A stretch of 64,000 bases of DNA from NCBI GenBank assembly GCA_033961575.1, contig CM066732.1, forward strand, positions 74,996,687-75,060,686, given 5' to 3'. A program made the position numbers and the translations under genes. Numbering within the stretch: position 1 is the stretch's first letter; every line of letters begins with the position of its first letter. A model generated the notes under the pieces. That model was not told where the DNA came from. It saw only the letters and a list, made by a program, of their open reading frames with translations, and did not search any database. Below are positions 34,528-48,760 of this stretch, piece after piece. This DNA is from Aselliscus stoliczkanus. Its lineage: Eukaryota > Chordata > Mammalia > Chiroptera > Hipposideridae.

Positions 34528-35611
34528 ACTGGGACTTCAGAAAAGTCATGACACATGTTTGCAACAAATGGCACTAGTTCATTTTTGGAAGTACTAGAGT
34601 CATTTGCATCTATGTTATTGCTATGTCATTTGACAGCTGACAGTTCTAGCATCATTCTAAAAAAAAATTGAGTGATTTGGTTGAGTTTTGGAGATTTTAC
34701 AACAAGTTGAAGATGGAAAATCAAACTGTGTATTTTTGCCACATTTTATTGTTTTACTTCCATAAAGGCACGAACGCATGTCAATCTTGTGAAAATTTGC
34801 ATAAGGTTTACAGTAACAATGCTCTACAAGAACATCAGTGCCAGTGGAATTCCGTGCTGATCTCAGGATCAAATTTCATTTGACCTCAACGAGGCTCCTC
34901 GGGCAGGGAGGCCCACCAAGGTTGATGACGACAAAATAAAGGCATTAATTGAGTCAAACCCACGTTACATGACACAAGAGATTGCAGAAACATTGTACAT
35001 CCATCATTCAAGTGTTCACAACCACCTGAAGAAGCTGGGATATGTAAGCCAGCTTGATATTTGGATTCCGCATGAACTCAAAGAAGTTTATTTGACGGTG
35101 CGTATAAACATCTGCAATATGCTCATTAAATGTGATGAAAACTATCCTTTTCTGAAGCAACTGATAAGTGGTGATGAAAAGTGGATTGTTTACAATGGTC
35201 TTGTGATGATTCGCCTCAAAAGACATTGAAAGCAGACATTCATCAGAGGAAGGTAATGCTCTCAGTGCAGTGGGAATTTCAAGGTGTCGTGTTTTTTGAG
35301 CTTCTACCAAGGAACCAAACAATCAGTTCAAATGTGTACTGTCGACAATTGGACAGTTAGAACGAATCTATCATCCAGAAACATCCAGAGCTTGTTAATT
35401 ATAAAGGAGTTGTGTTCCATTGCGACAATGAGAGACCACACACAAGTTTGCTCTCCCCTCAAAAATTATTGGAGCTTGAATGGGATGTGTTGCCACACCA
35501 CCATCCTCGCCTGACCTTGCGCTGTCAGACTTCCACTTGTTTCGCTTTCTTCAAAACTCCTTGCATGGTATAATGTTCAATTTAGATGAGGCTGTAAATC
35601 ATTCACAAGTA
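34528..35611 (+). pseudogene. Decayed mariner element with transposase remnants
   Basis: The left end tactgggacttcagaaaagt-catgac resembles the MITE termini at 20374, 25269 and 41602. The interior encodes mariner transposase text: Gly-Arg-Pro, then Thr-Gln-Glu-Ile-Ala-Glu-Thr, His-Leu-Lys-Lys-Leu-Gly-Tyr and Gly-Asp-Glu-Lys-Trp-Ile-Val-Tyr (34969-35229). A degraded catalytic-core segment follows to about 35560. Stops and frameshifts throughout, and no right terminus found. Confidence 0.8.
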
Positions 35612-35689
35612 ACGAAACTAAAACAGATGCAATGTCTAAAGAAATAGAAGTAAATTTACAAGCTTTTATAATGAAATGGAATCAACTAA

Positions 35690-36290
35690 GAAATAATAGC
35701 TGTAGATAGTGATTTCCGTCCAAAGAGTATTATATGAAAAAGGCAAAACAAACAAAAAACCCAACCATTCAAACAAACAAAAATTTTTACATTGGAGAAA
35801 CCTGACAAACAATACTTCAGCCAGGTGATCAAAGGCACTTTACCTTTGTGATCTTCCTCCCCAAAACCTACAACCTTAGTCTAATCATGAGAAAAAATCA
35901 GACAAATTTCAGTTGAGGGTCATCCTTCAATAAACCTGACCAGTACTCCTCAAAACTCTCAAGGTCATCAAAACCAAGGAAAATATGAGAAATGATCACA
36001 GCGAAGAAGAATCTAAAGAGAACTAAATGTGGTAAGGTATTCTCGATAAGATCATGGAACAGTAAAGGGATAGATAAAAAATAAGGAAATCTGAATAAAC
36101 TATGGAGTTTAGTTACTAATAACATTATAGATGCATTAATTGTAATAAATACACCACACTAACATAAAGTGTTAATGACAGAGGAAACTGTGTGGGAGTT
36201 GGGCATATGGCAACTCTCCATTACTATGGGCTCAATTTTCCTGGAAATTTAAAATTGTTTTCAAAAATAATTTTACTGGGAACCTAAAAC
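35690..36290 (+). mobile_element. Old LINE-1 3' UTR (L1ME-like)
   Basis: 'ggaaactgtgtgggagttgg', 'gggcatatggcaactctcc' and 'aatttaaaattgttttcaaa' follow the end of L1ME-type elements. No coding content. Confidence 0.5.
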
Positions 36291-36299
36291 TTATCTACC

Positions 36300-37650
36300 A
36301 AAATAAAGTATGTTAAAAAATTAATCTATTAGTTTAAAGAAAAATCTCTTAAATTTGAATAAACCTGACATTATAAAAAATTGCAATGTAACATGTTCAC
36401 ATTTGGGAGATTGGTGATGACCTATTTTTCGTGGGATGTTCATGATTTGAACATAATTTTGAATTCTAGTTTTTACAAGCAATACTTGAAAGATAATTTC
36501 CTGGGTTTTTCTTTTCATAATAAATATGTTTCTAGTGGGAAGAGTTCATACTCTCTGTCCTCAGGGAGTTTACAGTCTAGTAAGAGAGAAAATCTTTAAA
36601 CAATTATACAAATTGCTCTATTAAAAGTCTGTGAAGGAAAGGAATGTTACAAGATGTGTCAGCCATTATAGAAGTAACTTTCAATTGCATTTTCACATAA
36701 TTATCATTAAGTACTGATGTGGTTCACATGTGAGGAAAATGAGGCTGAAAGACATTAAACCATATGCCAGGGATCCCAAAGCAAGTAAGTCCTGAAATGG
36801 AATGTCTAATTCAGATGTATCTAATTCTAAAGATCATGACTAAAAACACTGTATTAATTCCTGAATTTCGCTAACCCCTGAAGGGCAGAGCTTATCTTGA
36901 TTTTACTAATGAGAAAACATGCTGAGAGGAACTATTGAGTAATTCATTTATTTTTTCACTATATCATTATGCTTCCTCAAAACAAAATCCGTAACTTTGA
37001 TGATACAAATATACAAGCCAGGCATATGGGAACTGAATAAATATTTGTAAACTTAAAAAATAAAACAAGATTGTCATTGAAACAAGCTAATTAAGCAAAG
37101 TATTATTTTTTTTAACATCATGTTGGCAAAAGTCTTAGAGATCTGCTGATTTTTTAAATTTTTCTATGCTAATCTAATATTTCATTGTTTTCTTGGAAAA
37201 GGCTATTGCTATGGGTGAGGACATAGGAGGAAACAATTCTGCAAAATCAGGCTCACTCTTAATGAAATTATTTTATAAAGTTTCCAAGAACAATTTCAAT
37301 TTATTCCATGCAGAATTTCATTGATATTTTTCAGCTATTGCAGGTTCTTTGGTTGACCCCATCAATTAATAGGATATCTTGAATTTTTCTTTGCAGAGGA
37401 CAAACTGACAGCATATCCATGTTTACAAGGGGTGCAAACAGGGAAAAGAGGATTAAAAAAAATACAAAGTAATAGAAAAGGCAACCAAGATTAATTTTGT
37501 AAAAAACATATATGGTTCTGTTGAAAAGTCTTTTTGTAGTCAAGTTGTTTGCAGCAAAAAAAAAATTTTAAAAAGCAAAAAACATCTGGGATATGATATA
37601 GCAAATAGAAAAAATATATGAAGGAAAACACATAAATAGTATATTAAAAA
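36300..37650. other. Intergenic stretch, possible MIR at 36720-36840
   Basis: 'gaggaaaatgaggctgaaag' followed by 'cagggatcccaaagcaagta' hints at an eroded MIR. The remainder is AT-rich and unassigned. Confidence 0.4.
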
Positions 37651-37653
37651 ATT

Positions 37654-38110
37654 CTTTTTTTAAAATTTATTTTTTATTTTTTTAATTGGGGAATTGGGGG
37701 AGGAAACAGCATTGGGGAATCGGGGAAGGGGAACATACAAGTTGCTGTCCCCTTGTTCCTCAGTCTAGTTGTGGAGGATGTCGTCTCACCAGCCCATGTT
37801 GGCATTGTGATCATAGCGCTCTTCCAGGCTGAGGTAAATAGGTCGACGGCCATTGAATGGCCCCTTACGGCGGCTCACAGCAGCTCACGCTGGCTGCCAG
37901 CCACTCACAGTACCTCACGGCAGCCCACTGCAGCTCCACTGCAGCCTATGCCGTCGCTGGGGACTCACTGCAGCCCAGCTCCAGGTGGAGCTGTTCTTCA
38001 CCATCTTAGCTGTAGAGGTTGCAGTGTCACTGGCCCAAGTGGGATCTGAACCGGTGGCCCAGATGGTGCTCCCAAACAAACTCTTAACCAACAAGCCACT
38101 TGGTCAGCCC
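37654..38110 (-). mobile_element. Long tRNA-derived SINE
   Basis: Poly(T), ttggggaattgggggaggaa tail complement, body, and caagccacttggtcagccc head complement. The flanking tattaaaa repeat supports insertion. Confidence 0.88.
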
Positions 38111-38119
38111 TATTAAAAT

Positions 38120-40895
38120 AGTCTTAGTAATAGATTTAGGTCAGAATGAATTGACCAAACTGTAGCCTCCGTATTTTCTTTCTGTATGAGTCTCTCTCCC
38201 TGGTGACCACAACTTATGCTCATTTTCATGGATAAATCATAGAAATGTTCAACAAAGACTAATATTCTTTTTCTTTTCCTCTTCTTCTATTCTTTGTATC
38301 TTTATTCTTGTCTTAATCATATACGACATTCTGATATTTTTAAGACCCTAATAGTAATTTAACTCCCACAGTTAAAATAGATCAACATAGAAGATTTAAA
38401 AAATTCCACCTCAAGCCCTAAGGAAAGCATAGAACACATTTCCCAATGAATCAAAGCTTGGAAAGTGAAAGATTGGCTTTGCTTATATTCTGGTCTGCCC
38501 CTATTAAGCATTGTTTTCCTGTTTCTATCCTCATTCCACCATCCTCTCTGCTCCTCTGGTGTCTCCCTACCTAATGCCAGGTTACTGTTACTGAATTGAC
38601 AGCAAAAACAACAACTCTATTATATTTGCATAAATTCAGTAAGCATCTGTTGAATGCCTAGTATTTACTCATTCTTTCCATAAATATGTATTGAGTGCTG
38701 ACCACATGGCAGATACTATTGGGGAGGAGAGAGAAAGAGACACAGCAAGAGGAAGACAGAAAGAGAGAGAGAGAGGGAAAGTGGGAGGGAGAGAAAACAA
38801 TCCTTGGAGCCATGGATTGTGGAACATAGGAAAATAAAACCCCAAAACCTGTCTTAAGGGAGATGAAGCGCAGAATGACTACAGTGCAGACTATGGTGAC
38901 TGTCATGATGGAGACAAAAGGAAGTACTGCTGGAGGATTTCAGAAGAGTGCTGCAATATTGTTTTCAAGGTTGTTGTTTTTTTAAAAATTTGAAGCCCTG
39001 TTCAGCCCAGCAGAATATCTTTAAAATGTGTAAGTCAGGATTTTTTTCCGCTTGCAAGGGGTTGAAACTGGCTTAAACAAAATAAGGACTTTATTAGCCT
39101 GTGAAATAGAAAAGATTGTGGCATTACGGGTAAGTTGGACCCAAATGCCCAAACAATATTTTCAAGACTCACTCTATTCCTTTCTAAGTAACCTCTCGGT
39201 TCTTGGAGTGTTAGCTTCATCCCCAGCAGATTCTTTTTACATGTTGGTTCCTAGAAGTTCCAGGATTTCATCCTGGAAAAAGAGTTTCTCTTTTCCAATA
39301 GTTGTACGAGTGAGTTTTATTGTACTGACCTGGTTATGTGCCCACCCCTAACACACTTGTTTTGCCCAGGGTGCTAGAGCACTGAATTCTAAAGGGTGCA
39401 GTACGGCATGAGATCAAATGAAACCAAGCGAGGGATGGCAAATGAAACCAGAAGAAGGCAGGCAAGTCAACATATATCCACTACAATCAATGTAGTTGAT
39501 TACCATTTCTTTCATCTCCACTTCAGTAAGTTGTCTTCAGAAAGAGCATGAGACTAGGTCTGCTTTTCCTGTGTCATCTGAACAGACTTAAAGATGCTGG
39601 TCATAATCGCTATGAAGTGGGAGCAAGGTATAAAATCTGGACATGTTCCTAGCTTCCCTGGTTAGTCCCTCAGTGTGGGTTTTATTTTTTGACCTGAAAT
39701 GCTATACATTTCCTGACTCTAAGACATATTCTTAAACGAATATATATCCATAAACCATACTCCGCCCCCCCCCCCACAAAAAAGAAATGATGTCTTGACT
39801 TATGCCACTTCTTTTCTTCATTAACACAGATATTCAAATACTGATTGCAAGAAGACAAGACTATTGGGTATTTTTTTTTTAAATCTTAAAATTTATGTAG
39901 AAAGGAGCGGATGCTGAAATCCTGCTAAGACATGTAGGTGGGGAGTAATCGCTGCCATTTGTAGCACACATGGCTAGAAATCGTGTAACCCTGAACCTGA
40001 ATAAAGGTTGTGATAATGGAGAGAAGAGGAGCAAATCAAGAAATATTCAGGAAGTAGAATTATCAGGTTTTGGTAACTGACTGTACCAGGAAGAAGGAGA
40101 AGCCTTAAGATACTAGTGTCTGGATTAAAAAACTGGGCTGATAATGGCATTATCAACAAAGATTTTTGATGATGAAGGAAGATAAGGAGTGGGAGGAGGC
40201 AGGACAAAGACAAGTACAGTTTTGTATTGAATTTGCGTAGCTTGTGGAACCTCTAAATGGTGAGGTCCAATTTTTATCTCAGAAAAGAGACTTGGGTTAC
40301 AGTCAGGGATTCAAGTGTCTAAAATCACCAAATAAATGATAGAATCATGGGATCAGATGACTCTTCTACCATCAAAAGAAACCATTGTGTAATGGAAGCA
40401 TAACAATTAAAAAATAAAAGCATTTATTCTGTGCCATAGGACAAAGAAAAATTCTTTTTTAAAAAAGCCCTTGTTTTAAGGAATTTATATTTCTATATAT
40501 ATATCTTAATTTATTTTGTGAGTTTAAAATTGGTACACTAGACTATCTTAATTTTCTTTAAAAACCCGTTTTTTAAATTCTAAAGGCAATATATGCTTTT
40601 TGTAAAAAAGAAAAAAGAAACTAAGCAAAATATAAAGAATAAAATGAAAATCACCTGTAATTTTACTTTGCAGACATAACCACAATTTGGGAGAATTTTT
40701 TCTAACTATATTTTGTATGAATAGTTTTTCACAGTTTTGATAACGTACATATTTTCAGTTTTGTATCTGCTTTTTCACTTAATATTGTCTTGAGTATTTT
40801 TCCATGTTATTAAAAAGTCTTTGCATTAATAATTTTTATGGTTGTATAACATTCCACCTATTGGACAGTCATCTCCTTTCTGATAGACATTCATA
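38120..40895. other. Intergenic stretch, mostly unassigned
   Basis: Contains a GA-rich run at 38730-38800, an old unidentified interspersed repeat near 39030-39130, and a poly(C) tract near 39763-39775. No gene signal. Confidence 0.45.
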
Positions 40896-40908
40896 TTGTC
40901 TCCTATCT

Positions 40909-41076
40909 ATTTTTTTTTTTTTTTTTTTTTTTTAGGGCACTGTCACTGGCCTTCACATGTGGGACCCGAACTTGGCCGGCCCAAAGTCAGAGCAGCTTTT
41001 TTTTTTTTTTTTTTCTTCATGAGGGACCCGAACCGGGGCCGCTGGCTTCCCAACCACCGCGCCACTCGGCTGGCCC
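40909..41076 (-). mobile_element. Two nested head-only SINEs, inner copy internally deleted
   Basis: The outer SINE (40995-41076) is enclosed by duplication tctcctatct (40899-40908, 41077-41086). The inner copy (about 40935-40983) jumps from cccgaac directly to ttggccggccc, so it lacks its anticodon-arm/A-box middle. Confidence 0.82.
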
Positions 41077-41386
41077 TCTCCTATCTTTTAATGTTATAAA
41101 TTACGCTTTAATATTTTTACATAAATATTTTTCGCATTTTTGATTTTTTTCAGAATACAGTTCTAAAAGTGGAACTAATGAATCAAGGTATGTAAGTATT
41201 TTAAGTGTCTTGATACATAATGCCAAATTTTAATTTCCTGTAAGCCTGTAGTAATTAACACTTCTTCCCAGCAAGCAATAGGATTTTTTGCTGCATACTC
41301 ATAAGCAATAAGATGGTTAATTTAAAAACAATCTTTACAAATTTGACTGATACAACATTACCTTATGGTTAAAAATAAATTATGTA

Positions 41387-41823
41387 GGGCTGGCCGGGTG
41401 GCGCAGTTGGTTAAGAGAGCGAGCTCTGAGCAGCAGGATCGCCAGTTCAATTCCCATGTGGGCCAGTGAGCGAGCTGTACCTAGCTGAGCTGCCAACAGG
41501 TGGCAGGATGGTTCAGCTGGTGAGAACGCGAGCTCTTAACAACAAGGTTGCCTGTTCCACTCCTGCATGGGATGGTGGGCTGCACCCCTTCCCCCCAACT
41601 ATTGGATTATCCGAAAAGTCATGATGTATTTTTTCTGTGTTTTTAGTTGCAAAAATGCGGCATGAGTTTTCCCACAACCCAACAGATTGAAAGCTGAGAC
41701 CGGACTTGGAGCTGAGCTTGTGCCCTCCAGAACTAAGATTGAAGGACAACAACTTGACTTGGAGCTGATGGGTCTTGGAAAAACACAATGTTCCCCTTCC
41801 CCAATTCCCCAATAAAAATCTGA
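41387..41823 (+). mobile_element. Two-module VES-like SINE interrupted by a MITE
   Basis: Two heads (41387 and about 41508), gggatggtgggctgcacccc, a MITE at 41602-41682, then the rest of the body and the ccccaataaaaatctg tail. The MITE must be younger than this SINE copy. Confidence 0.88.
41602..41682. mobile_element. 80-bp palindromic mariner-type MITE, copy 3, inside a SINE
   Basis: ttggattatccgaaaagtca on the left and gagttttcccacaacccaa on the right form inverted arms. The SINE consensus resumes immediately after. Confidence 0.85.
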
Positions 41824-41839
41824 AATAAATAAATGAATA

Positions 41840-42175
41840 AATAAATAAAGTATATTAAGTAAAAGAAGCCAATAACAAAGAGTATAGTGTATGCTTACAT
41901 TTATGTAAAACTCTCTAGAAAATGCAAACTCCAAGGGACAGAAAGCCTCAGTGGTTTCCTGGGGACCAGGAGTGGGGCTGTCGGAGAGAGGGATAACCAA
42001 GGGGTGAGAGGAAAATTTGGGGGATGATGTATATATTCACTATTTTGATTGTGGTGATGTTTTCATGGTTGTATGCAAATGTGGAACTTATCAAATTGTA
42101 CTCTTTGAAAATGTTCAGTGTATTGTATCACATCTTAATAAAGCTGTTTAAAAATTGTTTAAAAATATTGTTTTA
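41840..42175 (+). mobile_element. Old LINE-1 3' end
   Basis: 'gtggtttcctggggaccagg', 'gattgtggtgatgttttcat', 'aattgtactctttgaaaatg' and 'cttaataaagctgttt' match L1M 3' UTR order. 42,180-42,800 beyond it shows nothing recognised. Confidence 0.7.
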
Positions 42176-42799
42176 ATTTGATATTTAAAAGTTACTGAGT
42201 GTGAACATTTTTTTTCACATATTTTAGTTATGAGTACACACTTCTGTGATTTTTTTCATGTTCTCTACTAATTTTTCTACTTGTGCCTTAATTTTCTCCT
42301 GGATTTGTGAATTCCTTACATATTAGGTAAATTCACCCTAAAAATTCTCCAGATTTCTTTTCTCTGTAATTTTTCCGTTACTGCATGCTTTTGGGAGAAC
42401 TCATTTATTTGTACGAGATAATTTTAACCAAGAAAAGGCACTATAACTCTATAAATCTCTAAACTACAGTGAATTGTTAATCATCACTTTGCAAAACAAA
42501 AACCCTTTAAACAAAATTCAAATTAGTAACTGAAAAAGTGTTACAACCAATGCCTTCAGAATTGGCACCAGAAATATCTACGTCTGCTTTGATGTTTTGG
42601 AGCTATCTTCTGAAGTTACTATGACATAGTAAAATAGTGGAGGTGAAGGATTTTTAAACAAAAATATAGGACACTATTCTGGGAGTTTGGCTAGGAATCA
42701 CTTTGCTTACAATAACTCTCAAAGTAATTACCTTCCCTGACTTTCTTGGGCTCCTCCTTTGGCTGCTTACCCAGGAAATTTACAGTGGGTAATGCCAAG

Positions 42800-43645
<846 letters not shown>

Positions 43646-44489
43646 TAAAAACTTGGCAGTTGCCAAACACTAACCGCTGCTAACACAGGGTTATCTAATT
43701 TTGAGTTGATAGTCAGAAATGCTTTTTAGAAACTGCTCTTACTCTAAAAACTTTGGGAGACTTAGTGTTGTGGATAATGGGGTTGATAGGCTATGGTTGT
43801 CAGATGACTACCGTCCTCCCCACCCAAGTGAAAAGAAAAATAAAGTCCTCTCAGACAATATAGACCTTCGTCTTTCAAGTTTTTTGGCTAGTGAGGGCCA
43901 GGAGGAAGCAGTTATGCCTCTTTGGGAAGTGGGTGGTTCCCAAAAAGCTTGTGGGCAAGAGCCCCTCCCTTTTGTGAATGCACCTGGTTCGTCATTACTA
44001 TCATTTAGGGAGAATTGATTATTCATTATAGAAAAAAGGTAGTTCCCAGCTTCCCTTTCTTCTAGAGAATTGTATAGAATTCTGTTTTTGTTCAATTAAA
44101 AATGTCTTACTGTCTGTTTCCCTCTACTTCTGTTTTGCTGGCAAACCACATAGAGCTCTGAGTTTTGAATAGTGTTAAATCTTTTGGATACTTCGTCATA
44201 TCTTAGGCTGACAAAGGCTGTAATAATACTTGTGGAATATCTGGTCTAGCACTTGGATTTTTTTTAGATGAAATTTGAGGTGAAAAAGAAAGTTAGCCTG
44301 TGATAATATGGAGTTAATGGCAGAACTGAGTTTTGAACCCAGATGTCTGCATCATAGTTTAGAGTTTATTATCGCACGTTCTCTTGCTAATAAGTGTTTG
44401 TTTTGAAAAGTGACGTTTATTCAGTGATATGAGTAAGTTTCTTATTTGAGGTGCTTGTTTCTCAACTATGTTGTTTACTCATGCCACCA

Positions 44490-44680
44490 GGATACCACCA
44501 ATAATACCCAACATTTTGTATGGTGCTTTACTATTCTCAAAACTATTTCATATAAAAATCCTCACAGTAACCCTACAGGTAGATATTAGTATCCTTCCGT
44601 TTTTTTACAAATGAGAATGTTAAATGTTCATCCAGGTACTAGGAGCCAGAGCCAGAACTGGAGCCCAGATTTCGTGTCTC
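44490..44680 (+). repeat. Probable MIR remnant
   Basis: 'ccctacaggtagatattagt' then an 'acaaatgagaa' core and 'gagccagaactgga' suggest MIR; divergent. Confidence 0.5.
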
Positions 44681-45254
44681 CAATTTGTTTTTTACTCTTC
44701 CTACATTTATGGCAGCAAATGTTGATCACAAGTAAGTTGTATTTATTCCTGAGGGATAGTAAGAAAGCAGTTAAATCCACTTTAGTGACATAAAAAGAAG
44801 CCCACTTTTCAAGAAAATATAAATCTAAATACCGTTGAGATTGTGATATTTTTTTTATTTTTATTCTTCATTTTACTTCAGAGTTAACTCGAGTTCCAGT
44901 GGAGTATTGATATTTTCTAAATTAACTGCCATAGTTCTTTAGTTACAGAGTGTTTAAGGAATGGTTCATACATACTTCTTTGGCATAGAAGTTTCTTCCA
45001 TCTGGGAGACATGATCTAAATTAAGAGATCACACATGTCACATAGTTTGTACGGCCAAGCTTTCTTGATTTGAAAACAAAACAGTAATGAATAAGAAAAA
45101 CCCTTTGCTTTTTAATTTATGGGCTTTTAAAAAACAGAGCATATTCTGTGTATAAACATTTAAAATATCCTTAAGAACCTTCAAATAGAGGACATTATGC
45201 TTTCAAATTCCCTGCCCTGTGTGTGGAGTAGGTTCATACTGCAAGATTACTGCA

Positions 45255-45445
45255 CTTCAGTAGTTTTAGAACAGTAATTCTCAACCAGGGACAATTTTGC
45301 GCCTCCCCACCCCCGCTCCCAGGGACACTGACAATGTTTGGAAACACTTCTGCTTGTCACAACTTGGGGGAGGCGTTTGCAGCATGTAGTGAGTAGCAGG
45401 AATGCTGCTAAACATCTTATAATGCACAAGATAATAATCTTTTAC
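45255..45445 (+). mobile_element. MER5A-like hAT-Charlie MITE
   Basis: 'gtaattctcaaccagggaca', 'gacaatgtttggaaacactt', 'cttgtcacaacttggggga' and 'aatgctgctaaacatcttat' follow the MER5A consensus order. Confidence 0.8.
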
Positions 45446-48400
45446 AGCATTATTGTAGCTCTAAATGTCAGCAGCGTTGAGGTTTAGAAACCTTATGAAA
45501 GTATAGAGTAAAAAATGGACCTTCAAATGCTATACACGTACTTGGTTCTAATACATTAATTGAATGAAATATTCTAAATTTTTAAATGGTTATAGTTATT
45601 TTGTTTGAAATATGGTTAATGTAATTGCTAAGAAAATGAGTGGGGAAAAAGGAGAATGACAAAAGCTGAAAGGCATCTTAGAGGGTCACTAATTAGATAC
45701 ATCATTTTGCAAATGGAAAAGCCACTTCAAATCCTTTTTGGAAACAGGTACAAGTTTTATATAAAGTAAACACTATGAGGAAACTAGTTTGCAAAGTAAT
45801 TGGGTATTGCCAATTCCACAGGATTTTATTTTTTATTTGGTTCCATCTGAACTATATTTTTAACCCTTAAATTGAACTGCCGTTCACTCAGGGTATTTAT
45901 AGAATTCAGTAGATCCAAATATATAAGAATATATTTAAATGTTCAGTGTAAACTTTTTTCCTGGCATGTATTCCTACAGTAGGACAATTCCAGCTGAATT
46001 TATAGAATTTGGCTCTGATTTAAATCTGCTGTGTTTATTGATATTGCTATATATTTGATTTGTGGGAACTGGAAGTTGTGTTGTTGTTTTTTTAAAAGAA
46101 ATAAAGCCTTGCCTAGTTTCCAAAGTTTGTGTTATCCTCTTACCTCCCCCTCTTTTTTTTTTTTTTTTACAACTAGTGACTTTAAGACGATGAAATTAAG
46201 TTAGCACCGTGTGAAGTGGCTAATATAATGCCTGGCATATAGTAAATATTGACTGAATGTTAATTTTCATCTATGGCATGGTAACAGTTCAGTCTTCTTG
46301 ATTTAAAAAGAAAAAGATGAGTACTTATTTAGCTAATAATATTGATTATTGTTGGATCATTCTAATAACTCTAATTGACATACAATAAATTGCACTATTT
46401 AAAGCATGTAATTGAATAATTTTTGACACACACACACACACACACACAATTACTTTGTGAAGCCATCATATCAATCGAGATTAGGAACATATCCAGCCAA
46501 TCAGGATGACAAGTACATCTATAACCTTCTAAAGTTTCCTTTTGCCCCTTGGTAATCCCTTACTTCCACCCATACTTGCACTAGTCCCCTGTTCCCTGGG
46601 CGATCACTGATCTGCTGCCGCTCTAGATTAGTTTGCATTTTTCTAGAGTTTTCTATATATGGAATTATATAGCATTTTCTCTTTTTTGTTTGGTTTCTTT
46701 TATTCAGTCTTATTATTTTGAAATTCATTAATATTGTTGTGGGTATGTCAATAGTGCATTGCTTTCATTGCTGAGTAGTATTCCATTGTATAGATATGCC
46801 ACAATTTGATTATCCATTTACCTGTTGATGGACATGTGGGTTTTCAGTTTTGAGCTACTGTATTGCAAAAAAAGCTGCTATGAGGTGTTCTTGTTGTATA
46901 GACATATTCTTTCTTTTCTCTTGGATAAATTACCTAGGATTAGAATGGCTAGATCGTATGGCAGTTGTGTGTTTAACTTTTTAAAGGAACTGCCATATTG
47001 TTTTTTTTATTTTACATTCTTACCAGCAGTGTATGGAGAGTGCCCCTTTCTCCACAAATGAACCAACACCACTTGTTATTGCCAGTCTTCTTAGTTTCAG
47101 CCTCTGTGAGTATGTAATGGTTATAATTAGTGTTTTCCTGATATCTAATAATGTTGAGCTTCTTTTCATGTGCTTACTTGCCATTATATAATTTCTTTGA
47201 TGAAATGTCTATTCAAATCTTTTACCTATTTTTGAAGTTGTTATTCAGTTTTGAAAATTATTTATTCTGGATAGAAGTACTTTATCAGATTCCCACCCCC
47301 CCCACCCCCCATCTTTGAATTGTCTCTTAATTTTCTTAACATTTTCCTTGAAGGTGTAGGAAGGAATTCTTAAGTTTGATTAAGCCCCTATATCAAATTT
47401 TTATTTTATGGTTTGTACTTTTGCTATTGTATCTAAAATCTTTGCCTAAGCCAAGGTAACAAAGATTTTCTGAACATGCTTTCTTCTGGATTGAAGTTTA
47501 TTTTTTTGCATATGGATATCCAGTTGTTCTAGCACCATTTGTTGAAAAAGACTGCTGTTTCACCACTAAATTGCCTTTGTACTTTTTCCAAAACTCTGTT
47601 GTCATGTATGTGTGGGTCTATTTCTGGATTCTCTATTTTGTTCCTGTGATCTATTTGTCTGTGTTGGTGCCAATACCACAATGTTTTTTTATTTACTGTA
47701 ACTTGATAGTAAGTCTTGAAATCAGGTAGTGTTGTCCTTCCAACTTTGTTCTTCATTTTCAAAGTTTTTTGTTTTGTTTTGTTTTTCTAGGGTGGCGGCA
47801 CTATGCCAGGTCCTCTACCAATATGAGTTTTAAGATGAGCTTGTCATTTTCTAAAATAAATAAGAAAATTTTCCTGCTTGGATTTTGATTGGTATTATGA
47901 TGAATCTATAGGCCCCAAGTTGGGAAAAGTTTTCAACAATATTGAATTCTCTGACTCATGCACAAAGTGTGTTTCCCCATTTGTATAGGGCTTCTTTAAT
48001 TTCTCCAGCAGTGTTTTTTAGTTTTTAATGTGCACGTCTTACACATCTTTTGTCACTTATCCCTAAATATTTTCCACCTTTGATTCTCTTGAAAATGACA
48101 TCTTTATATCCATTCCCAATTGTTGCGAGTGTAAGAAAATAAAATCAATTTTCGTATATTGAGCCTTGTATCCTGAAACCTTGCTAAGCTCAGTTCTGTA
48201 AGTATTTTGTAGATTCCATTTGAATTTTTTGCATAGACATTCTTATTGTCTGTGAATAAAGACAATTTTACTTCTTCCTTTCCATTCTGGATGTCTTTAT
48301 TTCTTTTTTCTTGCCTTTTTGAACTCACTAGAACCTCTAGTACAGTGTAGAATAGAAGTGGTGAAAGTGGACATCCTTGTCTTATTTTTGATCCTGGTAA

Positions 48401-48760
48401 AGCAGTGAGTTTGTTTTACCATACAATATGATATTAACTGTAAGTTTTTCATAGATGTTGTTTATCATGTTAAGAAAGTTTCATTCCTAGATTGCTGAGA
48501 GTTTTTTCCATCAGAAATGGATGTTAGATTTGTCAGATACTTTTCTGCTTCTATTGAGAACAGATCTTTTTTTCATTTGCCGTTATGATGAATTTCAGCC
48601 TTTGATTTTCAAATGTTAAATCAGCTCTGCAATCCTGAGGTTAAAGCTCAGTTGGTCATGATGAATTGTCATATATGAATGTGGTTGGATTTGATATGCT
48701 AAAATTTTATGATTGATATATTTATGCTCATGAGGATACTGGTCTGTACTTTTCTTGTAA

